Positions 49,831-58,994 of a DNA stretch of 64,000 nt are shown piece by piece; the first letter of the stretch is position 1, and the number at the start of each line of letters is the position of its first letter. The stretch is from positions 1,059,001-1,123,000 of the forward strand of contig NZ_CP154260.1 of NCBI RefSeq assembly GCF_039545795.1, in the 5' to 3' direction. The position numbers and the translations under genes are program-made. The notes below the pieces were generated by a model that made no database searches, was not told the DNA's origin, and saw only the letters and a list, made by a program, of their open reading frames with translations. The DNA comes from Chitinophaga niabensis (GTDB lineage Bacteria > Bacteroidota > Bacteroidia > Chitinophagales > Chitinophagaceae).

Positions 49831-52296
49831 ATGAAATCCTATAATGCCCCCTATTCCGCAAACGATATGACTCCCAAAGGAAGAATAGGCCGCAATACAT
49901 CTCGTTCCTTGAAGTCGAAGCCCACCTCTACGGAGGGCTTACCGGATATTTTTGCCCTTCCCATCGCTGTTTACCTCCAAAATACAAATGCAGGTGTTTT
50001 AGTGTCAGACGAACGTCACCGTTTCGTCTGGGGTAATAATGTGTTCATGGAGTATTTCAACACCGGCCCCTACAAAGGTAACATGATCGACAAGGCTTTC
50101 CGCCCCTTCATCGATTATTGTGCCGAACATCTTACCGATCCTATAGCTTTTGAGTTGAAAATGAAAGAGTTAAAGCGCAGAAAGAAACCTTTCTTTGGCT
50201 GGGAACTCGTTTTCAAAACTGGTCACATCCGTGAAATCAGCTATATACCTGTATTTGACAACGGCCGTTTTGCCGGCAGCATCTGGCAGATCGTGGATGT
50301 TACCCGCCACCGCCAGTGGCAGGAGGAACTGATCCGTACAGACGAAAAATACCGGGTGATCCTGGATAATCTCAATGCCGCCCTCTGTGAAACTGATCTG
50401 GATGGCGTTATTGTTAAAGTATATGAAAGCTTCTGCCGCCTTTCCGGTTATACGGAGGACGAACTGATAGGCCGTAACATCACGGATATCTTTGTTCCGG
50501 AGGAAAACAGGGAATATGCCCGCAATCTCCGCCGGTACCGGGTAGAGAAAAAGGTAGCCCTGCTCTATGATATGGAGATTGTGCTGAAAGACGGTTCCCG
50601 TAAATGGGTGCTGGCCAGCTCCGGCAATATTTACGACCGGGACGGGAATGCGGTAGGCGGGGTAGGCATCCATATGGATATTACCCCCCAGAAGATCCTG
50701 CAAATGGAGCTGGAGGCCGCTAAACAGGCTGCCGAAGAAGCCCAGCGTACCCAGAAGGAGTTCCTGGCCAATATGAGCCATGAGATCCGTACGCCCCTGA
50801 ATGCCATCATTGGTATGGCCCACCTGCTGGATGAAACAACATTAAGCGAAGAACAGAAGGAATACATCAAAATATTAAAGCACTCTTCCGGCATCCTGCA
50901 TGGCCTGATCACGGATATCCTGGATATTTCGAAGATCGAAGCGGGCAAACAGGAAATAAATGCCCGGGAGTTTGACCTGAAGGAACTGATCCAAAGCATG
51001 AAGAACACCTTCCAGCTGAAATTGGGTCAAAGACCGGTGAAAGTGACGGTGGACTTCGATAAACGGATCGATACCCTGCTGATAGGGGATGATATGATCC
51101 TGAACCAGATTTTGATGAATTTACTGGGAAATGCAGAGAAATTCACAAAAGAAGGCGAAATTGCCATTAAAGTATCCCTGGATGATATCCAGGGAAATGC
51201 ACTCTGGATCAAATTCATGATCTGCGATACGGGGATCGGCATTCAGAAAGATAAACTGGAACTGATCTTCCACAACTATAAACAAGCAGAAAAAGATATC
51301 AGGGAGCGTTACGGCGGCACAGGTCTTGGCCTGGCCATCGCTAAACAGCTGGTGGAATTACAGGGCGGGCAGATCAGTGTGGAGGAAGGCCCTGTGTACA
51401 AAACATCTTTCAGTTTTAACCTGCCCTTTATGGATACGCGCAAACGTTCCGTACATGTGGCAGACGGGGAGCTGGAAAATAAGTATTCGAAGATCGACTT
51501 TGGCAATGCAAAGGTACTGGTGGTAGAAGATAACGCCATGAACCTTAAATATATACTCAGCCTGCTGGAGAAATACAGGATCAATTATCAGCTGGCCACC
51601 AATGGCCCTGATGCGCTGTACTTCCTGGAATCCAGGCAATACGACCTGGTACTGATGGATATCCGGATCCCGGGAATGGACGGTTTTGAACTGGCCAAAA
51701 AGATACGGGAAGATGAAACCAGGCCCAACGTAGCAACGCCGGTAATAGCCACCACAGCAGCAGCTATGCCCAGCACAATTGCGCTGGCAAGGAATATCGG
51801 GATCACAGACATACTAACAAAGCCATACACACCTGACCAGTTACTCCAGGTGCTCAATAAATATCTAAATGAGGATGAAACCGAAATCATTATGGAAGTG
51901 CAAAATTTAAGCGGTTACGAATTCCACCCCAGTCTGGATGTTCGCTACCTTAATACCCTATACGAAAGTAACATCGGATACGCCATCGACCTGTTCGAGA
52001 TCTTTGTGATGACGAACAAGGAAGAAGTGGGCAAACTGCAAGCCCTGGCAGATAATAAAGATTGGGACGGACTCAAGTTCCAGGTACACAAGATCAAACC
52101 TAACTTTTCCATGGTGGGCCTTACATGGATCACCACTAAAATGGAAACGCTGGAGAATTACCTCAACAAAGCTGTTTCACTGGAAACGATCCCTGTTATG
52201 CTGCGGGAGATCACAGATGAACTGAAAGGGCTGTTCCCGATCATTGAACAGGAATTACAGAAAATGTATGAGTTTGTGAAAATGCAGGAAAGATAA
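49831..52296 (+). CDS. PAS hybrid histidine kinase with receiver and HPt domains
   Basis: An 821-residue cytoplasmic sensor without signal or membrane helices. Order: two PAS domains (about 45-170 and 175-295, the second with RYRVEKKVALLYDMEIVLKD), HisKA (EFLANMSHEIRTPLNAIIGM), HATPase_c (NQILMNLLGNAEKFTKEG, RYGGTGLGLAIAKQLV), a receiver (VLVVEDNAMN, YDLVLMDIRIPGMDG with the phospho-Asp) and a C-terminal HPt domain (DGLKFQVHKIKPNFSMVGL). It holds three phospho-relay modules in one chain, so it needs an external output protein; none is adjacent. A TAATTTTG box (49782-49789) lies upstream. Confidence 0.93.
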   Translation: MKSYNAPYSANDMTPKGRIGRNTSRSLKSKPTSTEGLPDIFALPIAVYLQNTNAGVLVSDERHRFVWGNNVFMEYFNTGPYKGNMIDKAFRPFIDYCAEHLTDPIAFELKMKELKRRKKPFFGWELVFKTGHIREISYIPVFDNGRFAGSIWQIVDVTRHRQWQEELIRTDEKYRVILDNLNAALCETDLDGVIVKVYESFCRLSGYTEDELIGRNITDIFVPEENREYARNLRRYRVEKKVALLYDMEIVLKDGSRKWVLASSGNIYDRDGNAVGGVGIHMDITPQKILQMELEAAKQAAEEAQRTQKEFLANMSHEIRTPLNAIIGMAHLLDETTLSEEQKEYIKILKHSSGILHGLITDILDISKIEAGKQEINAREFDLKELIQSMKNTFQLKLGQRPVKVTVDFDKRIDTLLIGDDMILNQILMNLLGNAEKFTKEGEIAIKVSLDDIQGNALWIKFMICDTGIGIQKDKLELIFHNYKQAEKDIRERYGGTGLGLAIAKQLVELQGGQISVEEGPVYKTSFSFNLPFMDTRKRSVHVADGELENKYSKIDFGNAKVLVVEDNAMNLKYILSLLEKYRINYQLATNGPDALYFLESRQYDLVLMDIRIPGMDGFELAKKIREDETRPNVATPVIATTAAAMPSTIALARNIGITDILTKPYTPDQLLQVLNKYLNEDETEIIMEVQNLSGYEFHPSLDVRYLNTLYESNIGYAIDLFEIFVMTNKEEVGKLQALADNKDWDGLKFQVHKIKPNFSMVGLTWITTKMETLENYLNKAVSLETIPVMLREITDELKGLFPIIEQELQKMYEFVKMQER

Positions 52297-52298
52297 GA

Positions 52299-53177
52299 TC
52301 AGATGCCGTTCAGCACTTCCTTTACATCATTGTAGTAATTTCCGCCGAAGAGGTTCAGGTGTACCATTAAAGGGTATAACTGGCATAAACCGATCCTTTT
52401 CTGCCATCCCGGTGCAAGCGGGCGGATGGCCTGATAGGTATAATAGAAGCGGGTATCAAATCCGCCAAACAACCTCGTCATGGCCAGTTCCATTTCCCGA
52501 TGACCGAAGTAAACAGCGGGATCAAATATGCAGGCTTTTCCATCCGTACCTACCAGAAAATTTCCACTCCACAGGTCACCATGCAAAAGGGCAGGGGGCT
52601 CTTCAGGAAAGAGTTCAGGCAGCCGTTTGCAGATAGCTTCCAGCTGACCGAGCATGGTTTTATCCATCCGGTGTTTGTCGTATGCCATTTTTGCCAGGGG
52701 CATCAGGCGGTTGAACGCATAGAAAACCGGCCAGCTCACATAAGGCGTGTTGTATTGTTTAATGGAACCGATATAGTTGGAACCGCTGAGTCCGAAATAA
52801 CTTTGGGTGGTTTGATGCATACGGGCCACTGCGGCTGCGAAGCTCTCCCAGAAATCAGGAGCTGCTGTTCCCTTTTCAAGGAACTGGGTAACCAGGAAGG
52901 CGCGGTTACCGGCTATGCCATGTGCTACAGGTTTGGGAACGGCAATCACATTTGCCTGGCGAAGCTCTTCAAGGCCATCGTGCTCACGGAGGAACATATC
53001 CGGAAAACGCCTGGCATCATTCAATTTCAGGAACCAGTCTCCCTCATTGGTCATTAAACGATATGTTTCATTTATATCTCCGCCATGTACTCTCTCTGCC
53101 TGATTTATCTGTATTTTCACAGATAATTTGTGGGACAGGGCGCTGGCTAATTCCCGTTTAATAATTTCATCTATCAT
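52299..53177 (-). CDS. Fructosamine kinase family protein
   Basis: A 292-residue aminoglycoside-phosphotransferase-fold kinase that phosphorylates ketosamines and so repairs glycated proteins. Motifs: HGGDINETYRLMTNEGDWFL near the N-terminus, the catalytic loop LLHGDLWSGNFLV and the metal-binding FDPAVYFGHREMELAM. It is convergent with the hybrid kinase (2 bp apart) and divergent from the DUF3810 gene with only 16 bp between the start codons. Confidence 0.92.
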   Translation of the reverse strand: MIDEIIKRELASALSHKLSVKIQINQAERVHGGDINETYRLMTNEGDWFLKLNDARRFPDMFLREHDGLEELRQANVIAVPKPVAHGIAGNRAFLVTQFLEKGTAAPDFWESFAAAVARMHQTTQSYFGLSGSNYIGSIKQYNTPYVSWPVFYAFNRLMPLAKMAYDKHRMDKTMLGQLEAICKRLPELFPEEPPALLHGDLWSGNFLVGTDGKACIFDPAVYFGHREMELAMTRLFGGFDTRFYYTYQAIRPLAPGWQKRIGLCQLYPLMVHLNLFGGNYYNDVKEVLNGI

Positions 53178-53193
53178 GTTCCTTCAAGTTAAA

Positions 53194-54264
53194 ATGGAAA
53201 CGAACGACCTGGTTAAAAGACAATTAATTTCAATCGCCGTAAGCATTGTAGCTATCCTTGTATTAAACTGGGTTCTCGCAGCAGAAGGGTGGCTGTCAGC
53301 GCTTTATTTCCATAGGTGGTACGTTTTCATTAGTACACTTCTTAGAAAAGTTCTTGGCTTCGTGCCCTTTAGTATAGGCGATGTAATATACATCGTCTGG
53401 ATAATAGTTGGGATAATTTTTTTGTTAAGAACGCTGTGGAGCCTTATCCGTGGCCAGTGGAAGGACTTATTGTACAGGGTTTTAAAAGGGTTGAGGTCTA
53501 TACTATGGCTGTATTTTATTTTCCTTTTATTCTGGGGTGGGCATTACCGCCGCAATTCCCTCGCAGCGGACCTTGGTTTTGAAGTGAAGCGCTACACCAC
53601 TGCGGATCTTTACCTGCTCACAGATACGCTGGTGAAGCTCACCAACCATGATAAAGCAGTGCTGGATGCACTTTCGCCGGATACCAGTGCTAAGGCCACT
53701 TTTAAAACAGCTGCGGATAGTTACCGCCAGTTGTCGAAGATATGGCCGGGACTTCGTTATAATTATCCTTCCGTTAAATCTTCTTTATACGGCAAATATC
53801 TTAATTACGTTGGCGTTACAGGTTACCTGAACCCCTTTACCAATGAGGCACAGGTAAATACTTCGGTACCTGCTTTCCTGCAGCCCTTCACTACCTGCCA
53901 TGAGATCGCACATCAGTTGGGATATGCGCCGGAAGAGGATGCTAATTTCATTGGCTACTTAGCTGCCAGCAGAACTACCGATAGCCGTTTCCGTTATGCT
54001 GCCAATTTTGAAATGCTGCTGTACAGTGTACGGCAGTTGGGGCGCAGGAATGGTTACCTGGCAAGGCTTATGTGGGACAAAACATCTCCCGGTGTAAGGG
54101 AGGATGTACGTAAAATGATCCTCTTCTACCGCGAGTACGAAGGGCCAATTGACGATTATTCCGCTGTATTATATGATCAGTACCTGAAGGCAAACCAACA
54201 GGCAAAAGGGATCAGGAGTTATAGTGAAGTGGTGGGATGGCTGATGGCTTACTACCGGATCTAG
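53194..54264 (+). CDS. DUF3810 membrane protein with HExxH zinc-protease motif
   Basis: A 356-residue protein. ATG 53194 gives METNDLVKRQLISIAVSIVA with three membrane helices within the first 130 residues. A longer frame from 53128 would run into the fructosamine kinase gene. The soluble part carries TCHEIAHQLGYAPEEDANFI, an HExxH zinc motif with a downstream Glu, as in gluzincin-like metalloproteases. The stop shares the palindrome CTAG with the opposing gene's stop. The substrate is unknown. Confidence 0.87.
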   Translation: METNDLVKRQLISIAVSIVAILVLNWVLAAEGWLSALYFHRWYVFISTLLRKVLGFVPFSIGDVIYIVWIIVGIIFLLRTLWSLIRGQWKDLLYRVLKGLRSILWLYFIFLLFWGGHYRRNSLAADLGFEVKRYTTADLYLLTDTLVKLTNHDKAVLDALSPDTSAKATFKTAADSYRQLSKIWPGLRYNYPSVKSSLYGKYLNYVGVTGYLNPFTNEAQVNTSVPAFLQPFTTCHEIAHQLGYAPEEDANFIGYLAASRTTDSRFRYAANFEMLLYSVRQLGRRNGYLARLMWDKTSPGVREDVRKMILFYREYEGPIDDYSAVLYDQYLKANQQAKGIRSYSEVVGWLMAYYRI

Positions 54265-55208
54265 TTCATCATCAGCACATTCACGCTCCTTTGAAGGATG
54301 TTGAAAGCAATCTCTGCCATCAGGTTTTCCTTGTCCAGCGTAGGGTTCACTTCCGTTATCTCAAAACAGCAGATCTTGCGGTGCTGCATGAATTTGGAAA
54401 TAAGGTCTTCCGCTTCCCGTTCCCGCAGGCCATTGCTTACAGGTGTTCCGGTACCACGGGAAATAGAAGCATCCAGACTGTCCACATCAAAAGAGATATA
54501 AATGTGCTCGCAATCACTTAAGTAACGGAATACAGAGCGGGCAACATTCTCTGCCCCTTTGCGGCGTACTTCGTTTGTAGTGATCACCTTCATGCCGTAT
54601 TTCTTAATAAGATATTCCTCTTCCTTTTCATAATCCCGCAGGGAAATGAAAACAATGTCTTCGGGAAGTACCTTGGGGGCTATCTTCCCTATATTCTTCA
54701 ACTGGTTCCACATCCTGGCGGTGTTTTCATCCAGCTCGTGTACCTTATGTTCTTCATTATCCTCTGCAATGGAAGCCGCCAGCGGCATGCCATGCATATT
54801 GCCGGAAGGTGTGGTGTAAGGCGTGTGAAGATCTGCATGTGCGTCAATCCAGATCACGCCCAGTTTAGCTTTGGGCCTTGCCATTTTGAGGCCTGCAATG
54901 GTAGCGCCCGCGGTACTGTGGTCTCCGGAGAGGATCACAGGGAACCAGTTGGCTTTAATGGCCTCACTTACGCTTTTGCTGATCCTTTCGTATAAAGTAT
55001 AGGTGCCTTTGATACGTTTGGCAAAAGGGGATTCAATAGGTTCAAACAGGAGTTTATTTTCTGTTTCGATCTCTTCGGTAGGGAAATGAACGAAGAAACT
55101 GCTCATAAAGTCCAACGCAGCTATTTTGATAGCATCCACCCCCAAACTGGCGCCTCTTGTTCCTGCGCCTATTTCGGATTTAACCTCAATGATCTTAATG
55201 TTTTTCAT
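54261..55208 (-). CDS. Arginase/formimidoylglutamase family protein
   Basis: A 315-residue ureohydrolase. The manganese-binding motifs SGDHSTAGAT, WIDAHADLH and SFDVDSLD are present, with the closing CFEITEVNPTLDKEN. Arginase and formimidoylglutamase cannot be told apart by eye. It follows the acyl-CoA dehydrogenase gene by 31 bp. Confidence 0.9.
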   Translation of the reverse strand: MKNIKIIEVKSEIGAGTRGASLGVDAIKIAALDFMSSFFVHFPTEEIETENKLLFEPIESPFAKRIKGTYTLYERISKSVSEAIKANWFPVILSGDHSTAGATIAGLKMARPKAKLGVIWIDAHADLHTPYTTPSGNMHGMPLAASIAEDNEEHKVHELDENTARMWNQLKNIGKIAPKVLPEDIVFISLRDYEKEEEYLIKKYGMKVITTNEVRRKGAENVARSVFRYLSDCEHIYISFDVDSLDASISRGTGTPVSNGLREREAEDLISKFMQHRKICCFEITEVNPTLDKENLMAEIAFNILQRSVNVLMMN

Positions 55209-55239
55209 AAATTATTTTGGTGTAAGGCCGGCATCCCTG

Positions 55240-56379
55240 TTACCCCAGGATGCTTCGGCTGATCACGATCCGCTGTACTTCGGATGTGCCTTCATATATC
55301 TGTGTGATCTTTGCATCGCGCATAAGGCGCTCTACGTGGTATTCTTTTACATAACCGTAACCGCCGTGCACCTGCACTGCTTCTGTAGCTACCCACATGG
55401 CGGTTTCTGAAGCAAATACTTTTGCCATGGAGCCGCTGAGGGTATAATCCATTTTATTGTCTTTTTCCCATGCTGCGCGCAGGCACAATAAACGGGCTGC
55501 TTCCACCCTTGTGGCCATGTCTGCCAGTTTGAACTGGATGGCCTGGTGCTGGCTGATCTCTTTACCGAAAGCCTTCCGGGTTTTAGAGTATTTAAGGGCC
55601 AGTTCATAAGCACCGCTGGCAATGCCCAAAGCCTGGGAAGCAATACCTATACGGCCGCCGCCTAAGGTTTTCATGGCAAATTTGAACCCAAAGCCATCAT
55701 CGCCGATGCGGTTCTCTTTCGGCACTTTCACATCCTGGAACATGATACTGTGCGTATCACTGCCACGGATGCCCAGTTTATTTTCTTTGGCGCCGATGGT
55801 AACACCAGGAGAATTCTTTTCTATGATAAGGGTGTTGATGCCTTTGCTGCCCAGTTCAGGATGGGTTTGTACCATCACCAGGTATACGCTGGCAGAATTG
55901 CCGTTGGTGATCCAGTTTTTGGTACCGTTCACGAGGTAATGGTCCCCTTTATCTTCCCCGATCGTTCTTTGGGAAGTAGCGTCAGAACCGGCTTCCGGCT
56001 CACTTAACAGGAAGGCGCCGATTATCTGACCACTGGCCAGGGGCACCAGGTATTTTTGTTTTTGTTCTTCCGTACCATATGTTTCAAGACCCCAGCATAC
56101 CAGGGAATTGTTTACGCTCATCACTACAGATGCAGAGGCGTCTATTTTGGAGATCTCCTCCATAGCTAATACATAGGAAATGGTATCCAGGCCGGCACCG
56201 CCGTATTTAGGGTCAACCATCATTCCGAGGAAACCTAATTCTCCCATTTTTTTAACCTGTTCGGCCGGAAACTTTTGTAACTCATCCCGCTCTATAACAC
56301 CCGGCAGCAATTCATTCACTGCAAAATCTCTGGCTGCTTTTTGAATCATCAGGTGCTCTTCCGTTAACTGAAAATGCAT
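55240..56379 (-). CDS. Acyl-CoA dehydrogenase (short-chain/butyryl-type)
   Basis: A 379-residue FAD enzyme of fatty-acid beta-oxidation. Motifs: GAFLLSEPEAGSDATSQRT, MVQTHPELGSKGINTLIIEK, the FAD-binding VEAARLLCLRAAWEKD and the C-terminal GTSEVQRIVISRSILG, with the catalytic Glu in YEGTSEVQ. A TAGGTTTG -7 box (56412-56405, minus strand) lies 26 bp before the start without a clear -33. With the enoyl-CoA hydratase elsewhere, it supports a beta-oxidation role. Confidence 0.95.
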   Translation of the reverse strand: MHFQLTEEHLMIQKAARDFAVNELLPGVIERDELQKFPAEQVKKMGELGFLGMMVDPKYGGAGLDTISYVLAMEEISKIDASASVVMSVNNSLVCWGLETYGTEEQKQKYLVPLASGQIIGAFLLSEPEAGSDATSQRTIGEDKGDHYLVNGTKNWITNGNSASVYLVMVQTHPELGSKGINTLIIEKNSPGVTIGAKENKLGIRGSDTHSIMFQDVKVPKENRIGDDGFGFKFAMKTLGGGRIGIASQALGIASGAYELALKYSKTRKAFGKEISQHQAIQFKLADMATRVEAARLLCLRAAWEKDNKMDYTLSGSMAKVFASETAMWVATEAVQVHGGYGYVKEYHVERLMRDAKITQIYEGTSEVQRIVISRSILG

Positions 56380-56533
56380 ACGTAAATTGTTTTAGTGGTG
56401 TTTACAAACCTATTTTAAAATGAGGATGTAAAAAAATCGGCTCATAGAATTTTATGGAATCAAGCAATTATAGGGTATTGTTGAATATTTTGCAGGAATG
56501 TAGCCGCTTAATTTAGGCTTTTCACAATAACCT

Positions 56534-56566
56534 TTTGCTCAGATTGGTAAAAGTCTATTATTTTTG
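56534..56566 (+). promoter_or_regulatory. Promoter of the yggS-like gene
   Basis: TTTG (56534-56537), 21 bp, TATTTTTG (56559-56566), a full match. The start should be near 56573, so the ATG at 56574 is at or next to the first base of the transcript. This rules out the upstream start at 56535, which lies inside the promoter. Confidence 0.82.
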
Positions 56567-56573
56567 TAGGAAT

Positions 56574-57245
56574 ATGGCAGTGAATATAGCAGCCTATCAG
56601 CAGGTAATTAATGAGTTAAGATCCTTTAATGCCCGCCTGGTAGCCGTATCAAAAATCAAACCTGTATCGGATATCCTTGCATTATATGAAGCCGGCCAGC
56701 GGATCTTCGGAGAGAACTATGTGCAGGAGCTGGCGGATAAGCAAACCCAATTGCCGGAAGACATTCAATGGCACTTTATCGGGCATCTGCAAAGCAATAA
56801 GGTCAAATATATTGCGCCCTTTGTAAGTATGATCCATGGGGTGGACAGCCTGAAGTTATTACAGGAGATCAATAAACAGGCTGCTAAGAACAACCGGGTG
56901 ATCGATTGCCTGTTGCAGGTATTTATTGCGCAGGAAGAAACAAAGTTCGGGTTGAACGAAACAGAGCTGGATGAACTGCTTGCGCAGGCAGCAGGTTTGC
57001 AGAATGTGCGGATAGCCGGTTTAATGGGTATGGCCAGTAATACGGATGATGAGGCACAGATCAGCCGGGAGTTTAAAGGACTCGCTGCGCTGCAGGCCAG
57101 GCTGAAGGAAAAGTACTTCCCTGGTACAGATGATTTTAAAGAACTGTCCACCGGCATGAGCGGAGACTATAAACTGGCCCTTGCAGAAGGCAGTACGCTC
57201 GTAAGGATCGGCAGTTTACTTTTTGGTGCAAGAAACTATGCTTAA
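56574..57245 (+). CDS. yggS: YggS-family PLP-binding protein
   Basis: A 223-residue PLP-homeostasis protein of the alanine-racemase-like TIM-barrel fold. Lys27 in RLVAVSKIKPVSD forms the Schiff base. FGENYVQELADKQ, WHFIGHLQSNKVKYI and STGMSGDYKLALAEGSTLVRIGS are the family signatures. The start at 56574 is fixed by the promoter. The mRNA may be leaderless. Confidence 0.95.
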   Translation: MAVNIAAYQQVINELRSFNARLVAVSKIKPVSDILALYEAGQRIFGENYVQELADKQTQLPEDIQWHFIGHLQSNKVKYIAPFVSMIHGVDSLKLLQEINKQAAKNNRVIDCLLQVFIAQEETKFGLNETELDELLAQAAGLQNVRIAGLMGMASNTDDEAQISREFKGLAALQARLKEKYFPGTDDFKELSTGMSGDYKLALAEGSTLVRIGSLLFGARNYA

Positions 57246-57257
57246 ATATATTTCAGG

Positions 57258-58487
57258 ATGAAAAGATTATTGTTCATAACCTTCGCGGCATTGGCTGCGT
57301 GTGGTACGCAACAAAAAGCCCAACTGGCCACAGGTGCCTGGCAGGCTCATTTGTTGCGGGAAGACGGCGGAGACATTGTATTTAATTTCGATCTGCTGGA
57401 TAGTGCAGGAAAGAAGACCATTCATATCATCAATGCAGGCGAACGTATGCTGGTGGATGATGTGCGGCAGGAAGGAGATTCTGTTTTCATCCGCATGCCT
57501 TTCTTTGATAATGAATTCCGTGCAGCACTGCAGGCAGACGGCAGTTTGCAGGGATTATGGATCCGCCATCTGGCAAATAAGGATGCCAGCATTACCTTTA
57601 AAGCAAAACCGGGTATCTCAGAAAGGTTTGCCAGTACACAAGCTCCCAAATTCAATATCAGCGGCCGCTGGCCTACTTACTTCAGTTCCCCCAACGGGAA
57701 GGACAGCAGTTTTGCCATTGGTGAGTTTACCCAGAACGGAAGTGTTGTACATGGTACCTTTCTCACCACCACTGGCGATTACCGTTACCTGCAGGGTGTG
57801 GTAGATGGCGATTCCCTCAAACTTTCCACCTTTGATGGTTCTCATGCCTACCAGTTCAATGCGCTCATTACAAATGATTCTACGATCAGCAATGGTGTGT
57901 TTTACCAGGGTATCACTAATAAAGAAACATTCTCTGCGCGCAAAGACAGCAGCGCTAAACTGCAGGATGCCACCACGCTGGCCACTGTAAAAGAAGCAGG
58001 GGCAGTACTGGATTTCAGTTTTCCGGATCTGAACGGGAAGAAGGTATCTATCAAAGATGAGCAATTCAAAAATAAAGCAGTGATTGTGCAGCTCTCCGGA
58101 TCCTGGTGCCCTAACTGCATGGATGAAACGGCTTACCTGAGTGATTGGTATAAGCAGAATAAAGATCGTGGAGTAGCGATCATCATGCTTTGCTATGAGC
58201 GCACTACTGATTTTGAAAAGTCAAGGAAGGCAGCGGCCGGTTTTGCCAAACGTTTTGATGTGACCTATCCTGTATTGTTGACAGGCGTTACGCCTGCTGA
58301 TCCGCAGAAAGCGGAGAAAACACTGCCACAGCTGACAGGCATCAAGGGTTTCCCTACTACGATCTATATAGACAAAAGCGGCAAGGTGAAAGAAGTGCAT
58401 ACCGGGTTTAACGGACCGGGTACAGGAGAACATTATGAGGAATATAAGAAGGAGTTTAACGCGCTGATGGATGAGCTATTGAAGTAA
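57258..58487 (+). CDS. TlpA-like thiol-disulfide oxidoreductase lipoprotein
   Basis: A 409-residue lipoprotein (signal MKRLLFITFAALAAC, Cys15). The N-terminal 240 residues are a beta-rich domain of DUF4369-like kind. The C-terminal thioredoxin domain has SGSWCPNCMDE with Cys284 and Cys287 and the cis-Pro loop GIKGFPTTIYID. It is a periplasmic, membrane-tethered reductase. It follows yggS by 12 bp and ends at the terminator 58505-58544. Confidence 0.9.
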   Translation: MKRLLFITFAALAACGTQQKAQLATGAWQAHLLREDGGDIVFNFDLLDSAGKKTIHIINAGERMLVDDVRQEGDSVFIRMPFFDNEFRAALQADGSLQGLWIRHLANKDASITFKAKPGISERFASTQAPKFNISGRWPTYFSSPNGKDSSFAIGEFTQNGSVVHGTFLTTTGDYRYLQGVVDGDSLKLSTFDGSHAYQFNALITNDSTISNGVFYQGITNKETFSARKDSSAKLQDATTLATVKEAGAVLDFSFPDLNGKKVSIKDEQFKNKAVIVQLSGSWCPNCMDETAYLSDWYKQNKDRGVAIIMLCYERTTDFEKSRKAAAGFAKRFDVTYPVLLTGVTPADPQKAEKTLPQLTGIKGFPTTIYIDKSGKVKEVHTGFNGPGTGEHYEEYKKEFNALMDELLK

Positions 58488-58504
58488 TATTCTTGTTGAT
58501 AAAC

Positions 58505-58544
58505 AAAAAGGAGAAACAGGGCTGACCTTGTTTCTCCTTTTTTT
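58505..58544 (+). terminator. Terminator of the yggS-TlpA operon
   Basis: AAAAAGGAGAAACAGG (58505-58520) pairs with CCTTGTTTCTCCTTTTT (58526-58542), allowing one bulge, then T-run. Confidence 0.87.
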
Positions 58545-58724
58545 ATTCATTAAGGGCGATGAGAATATTCATTGCTTTTTTTGGTAAGTATTCATTGCTT
58601 GTATTGAAGATTTTTTCATTTGGAATAATTTATTCAAAGAATCGTAAACGTAGTTCCATGGCCTGTATGCTGGGAATATGATATGCTGTCTCTCAATATG
58701 ATAATAAGGCAGTCAGTGCTTTTT
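58545..58724 (+). other. Gene-free AT-rich stretch before the small-peptide unit
   Basis: No gene, hairpin or repeat of note. The stretch has several T-runs (TTTTTTT at 58577, 58611 and 58721 areas). The rest of the 58488-58994 gap is the terminator above and the peptide unit below. Confidence 0.5.
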
Positions 58725-58754
58725 TTTGTGGTTCTGATCCTTTCGTTATATTTG
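58725..58754 (+). promoter_or_regulatory. Promoter of the small-peptide unit
   Basis: TTTG (58725-58728), 18 bp, TATATTTG (58747-58754), exact TAnnTTTG. Start near 58761. Confidence 0.65.
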
Positions 58755-58769
58755 ATCAGGAGGATAGAC

Positions 58770-58808
58770 ATGTACGTTTTTGGGCTGGTAAAACAGTTCA
58801 TTTTTTAA
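58770..58808 (+). CDS. Leader peptide ORF, 12 residues
   Basis: ATG 58770 encodes MYVFGLVKQFIF and stops one base before the next ATG. A strong ribosome-binding sequence AGGAGG lies at 58758-58763, 6 nt before the ATG, unusual in this genome where most genes lack one. It may serve to couple translation into the 37-residue frame. Confidence 0.45.
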   Translation: MYVFGLVKQFIF

Positions 58809-58809
58809 G

Positions 58810-58923
58810 ATGAAAAAACCTCTCAACGAAAAGCCATCCAGGTTTAAAAAAATCCTGGATGGCCTCACAAAGATTGTAAGCTTGCTTACAAAGATGAAGA
58901 ACCTTTTTGATCTTTTTCACTAA
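58810..58923 (+). CDS. Small basic amphipathic peptide, 37 residues
   Basis: ATG 58810 to TAA 58923. The sequence starts MKKPLNEKPSRFKKILDGL and continues with LTKIVSLLTKMKNLFDLFH, nine basic and three acidic residues with hydrophobic residues spaced every three to four positions, so an amphipathic cationic helix is expected. It lies between its own promoter and terminator. An inverted repeat GCCATCCAGG (58833-58842) and CCTGGATGGC (58854-58863) sits inside the coding part. I recognise no family. An alternative is a structured small RNA that happens to be open. Confidence 0.5.
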   Translation: MKKPLNEKPSRFKKILDGLTKIVSLLTKMKNLFDLFH

Positions 58924-58928
58924 GGTTC

Positions 58929-58963
58929 GAAGCCTGGAGATTGCAGCTCCGGGCTTCTTTATT
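58929..58963 (+). terminator. Terminator of the small-peptide unit
   Basis: GAAGCCTGGAG (58929-58939) pairs with CTCCGGGCTTC (58947-58957) with one G-U pair, then TTTATT. Confidence 0.75.
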
Positions 58964-58994
58964 AAAATTACATCTTTTTTAGTACTTTTCTGAT

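Noticed and set aside
50170..50823. 217-residue frame on the minus strand
   Set aside because: It is the antisense shadow of the hybrid kinase gene with no domain and no start context.
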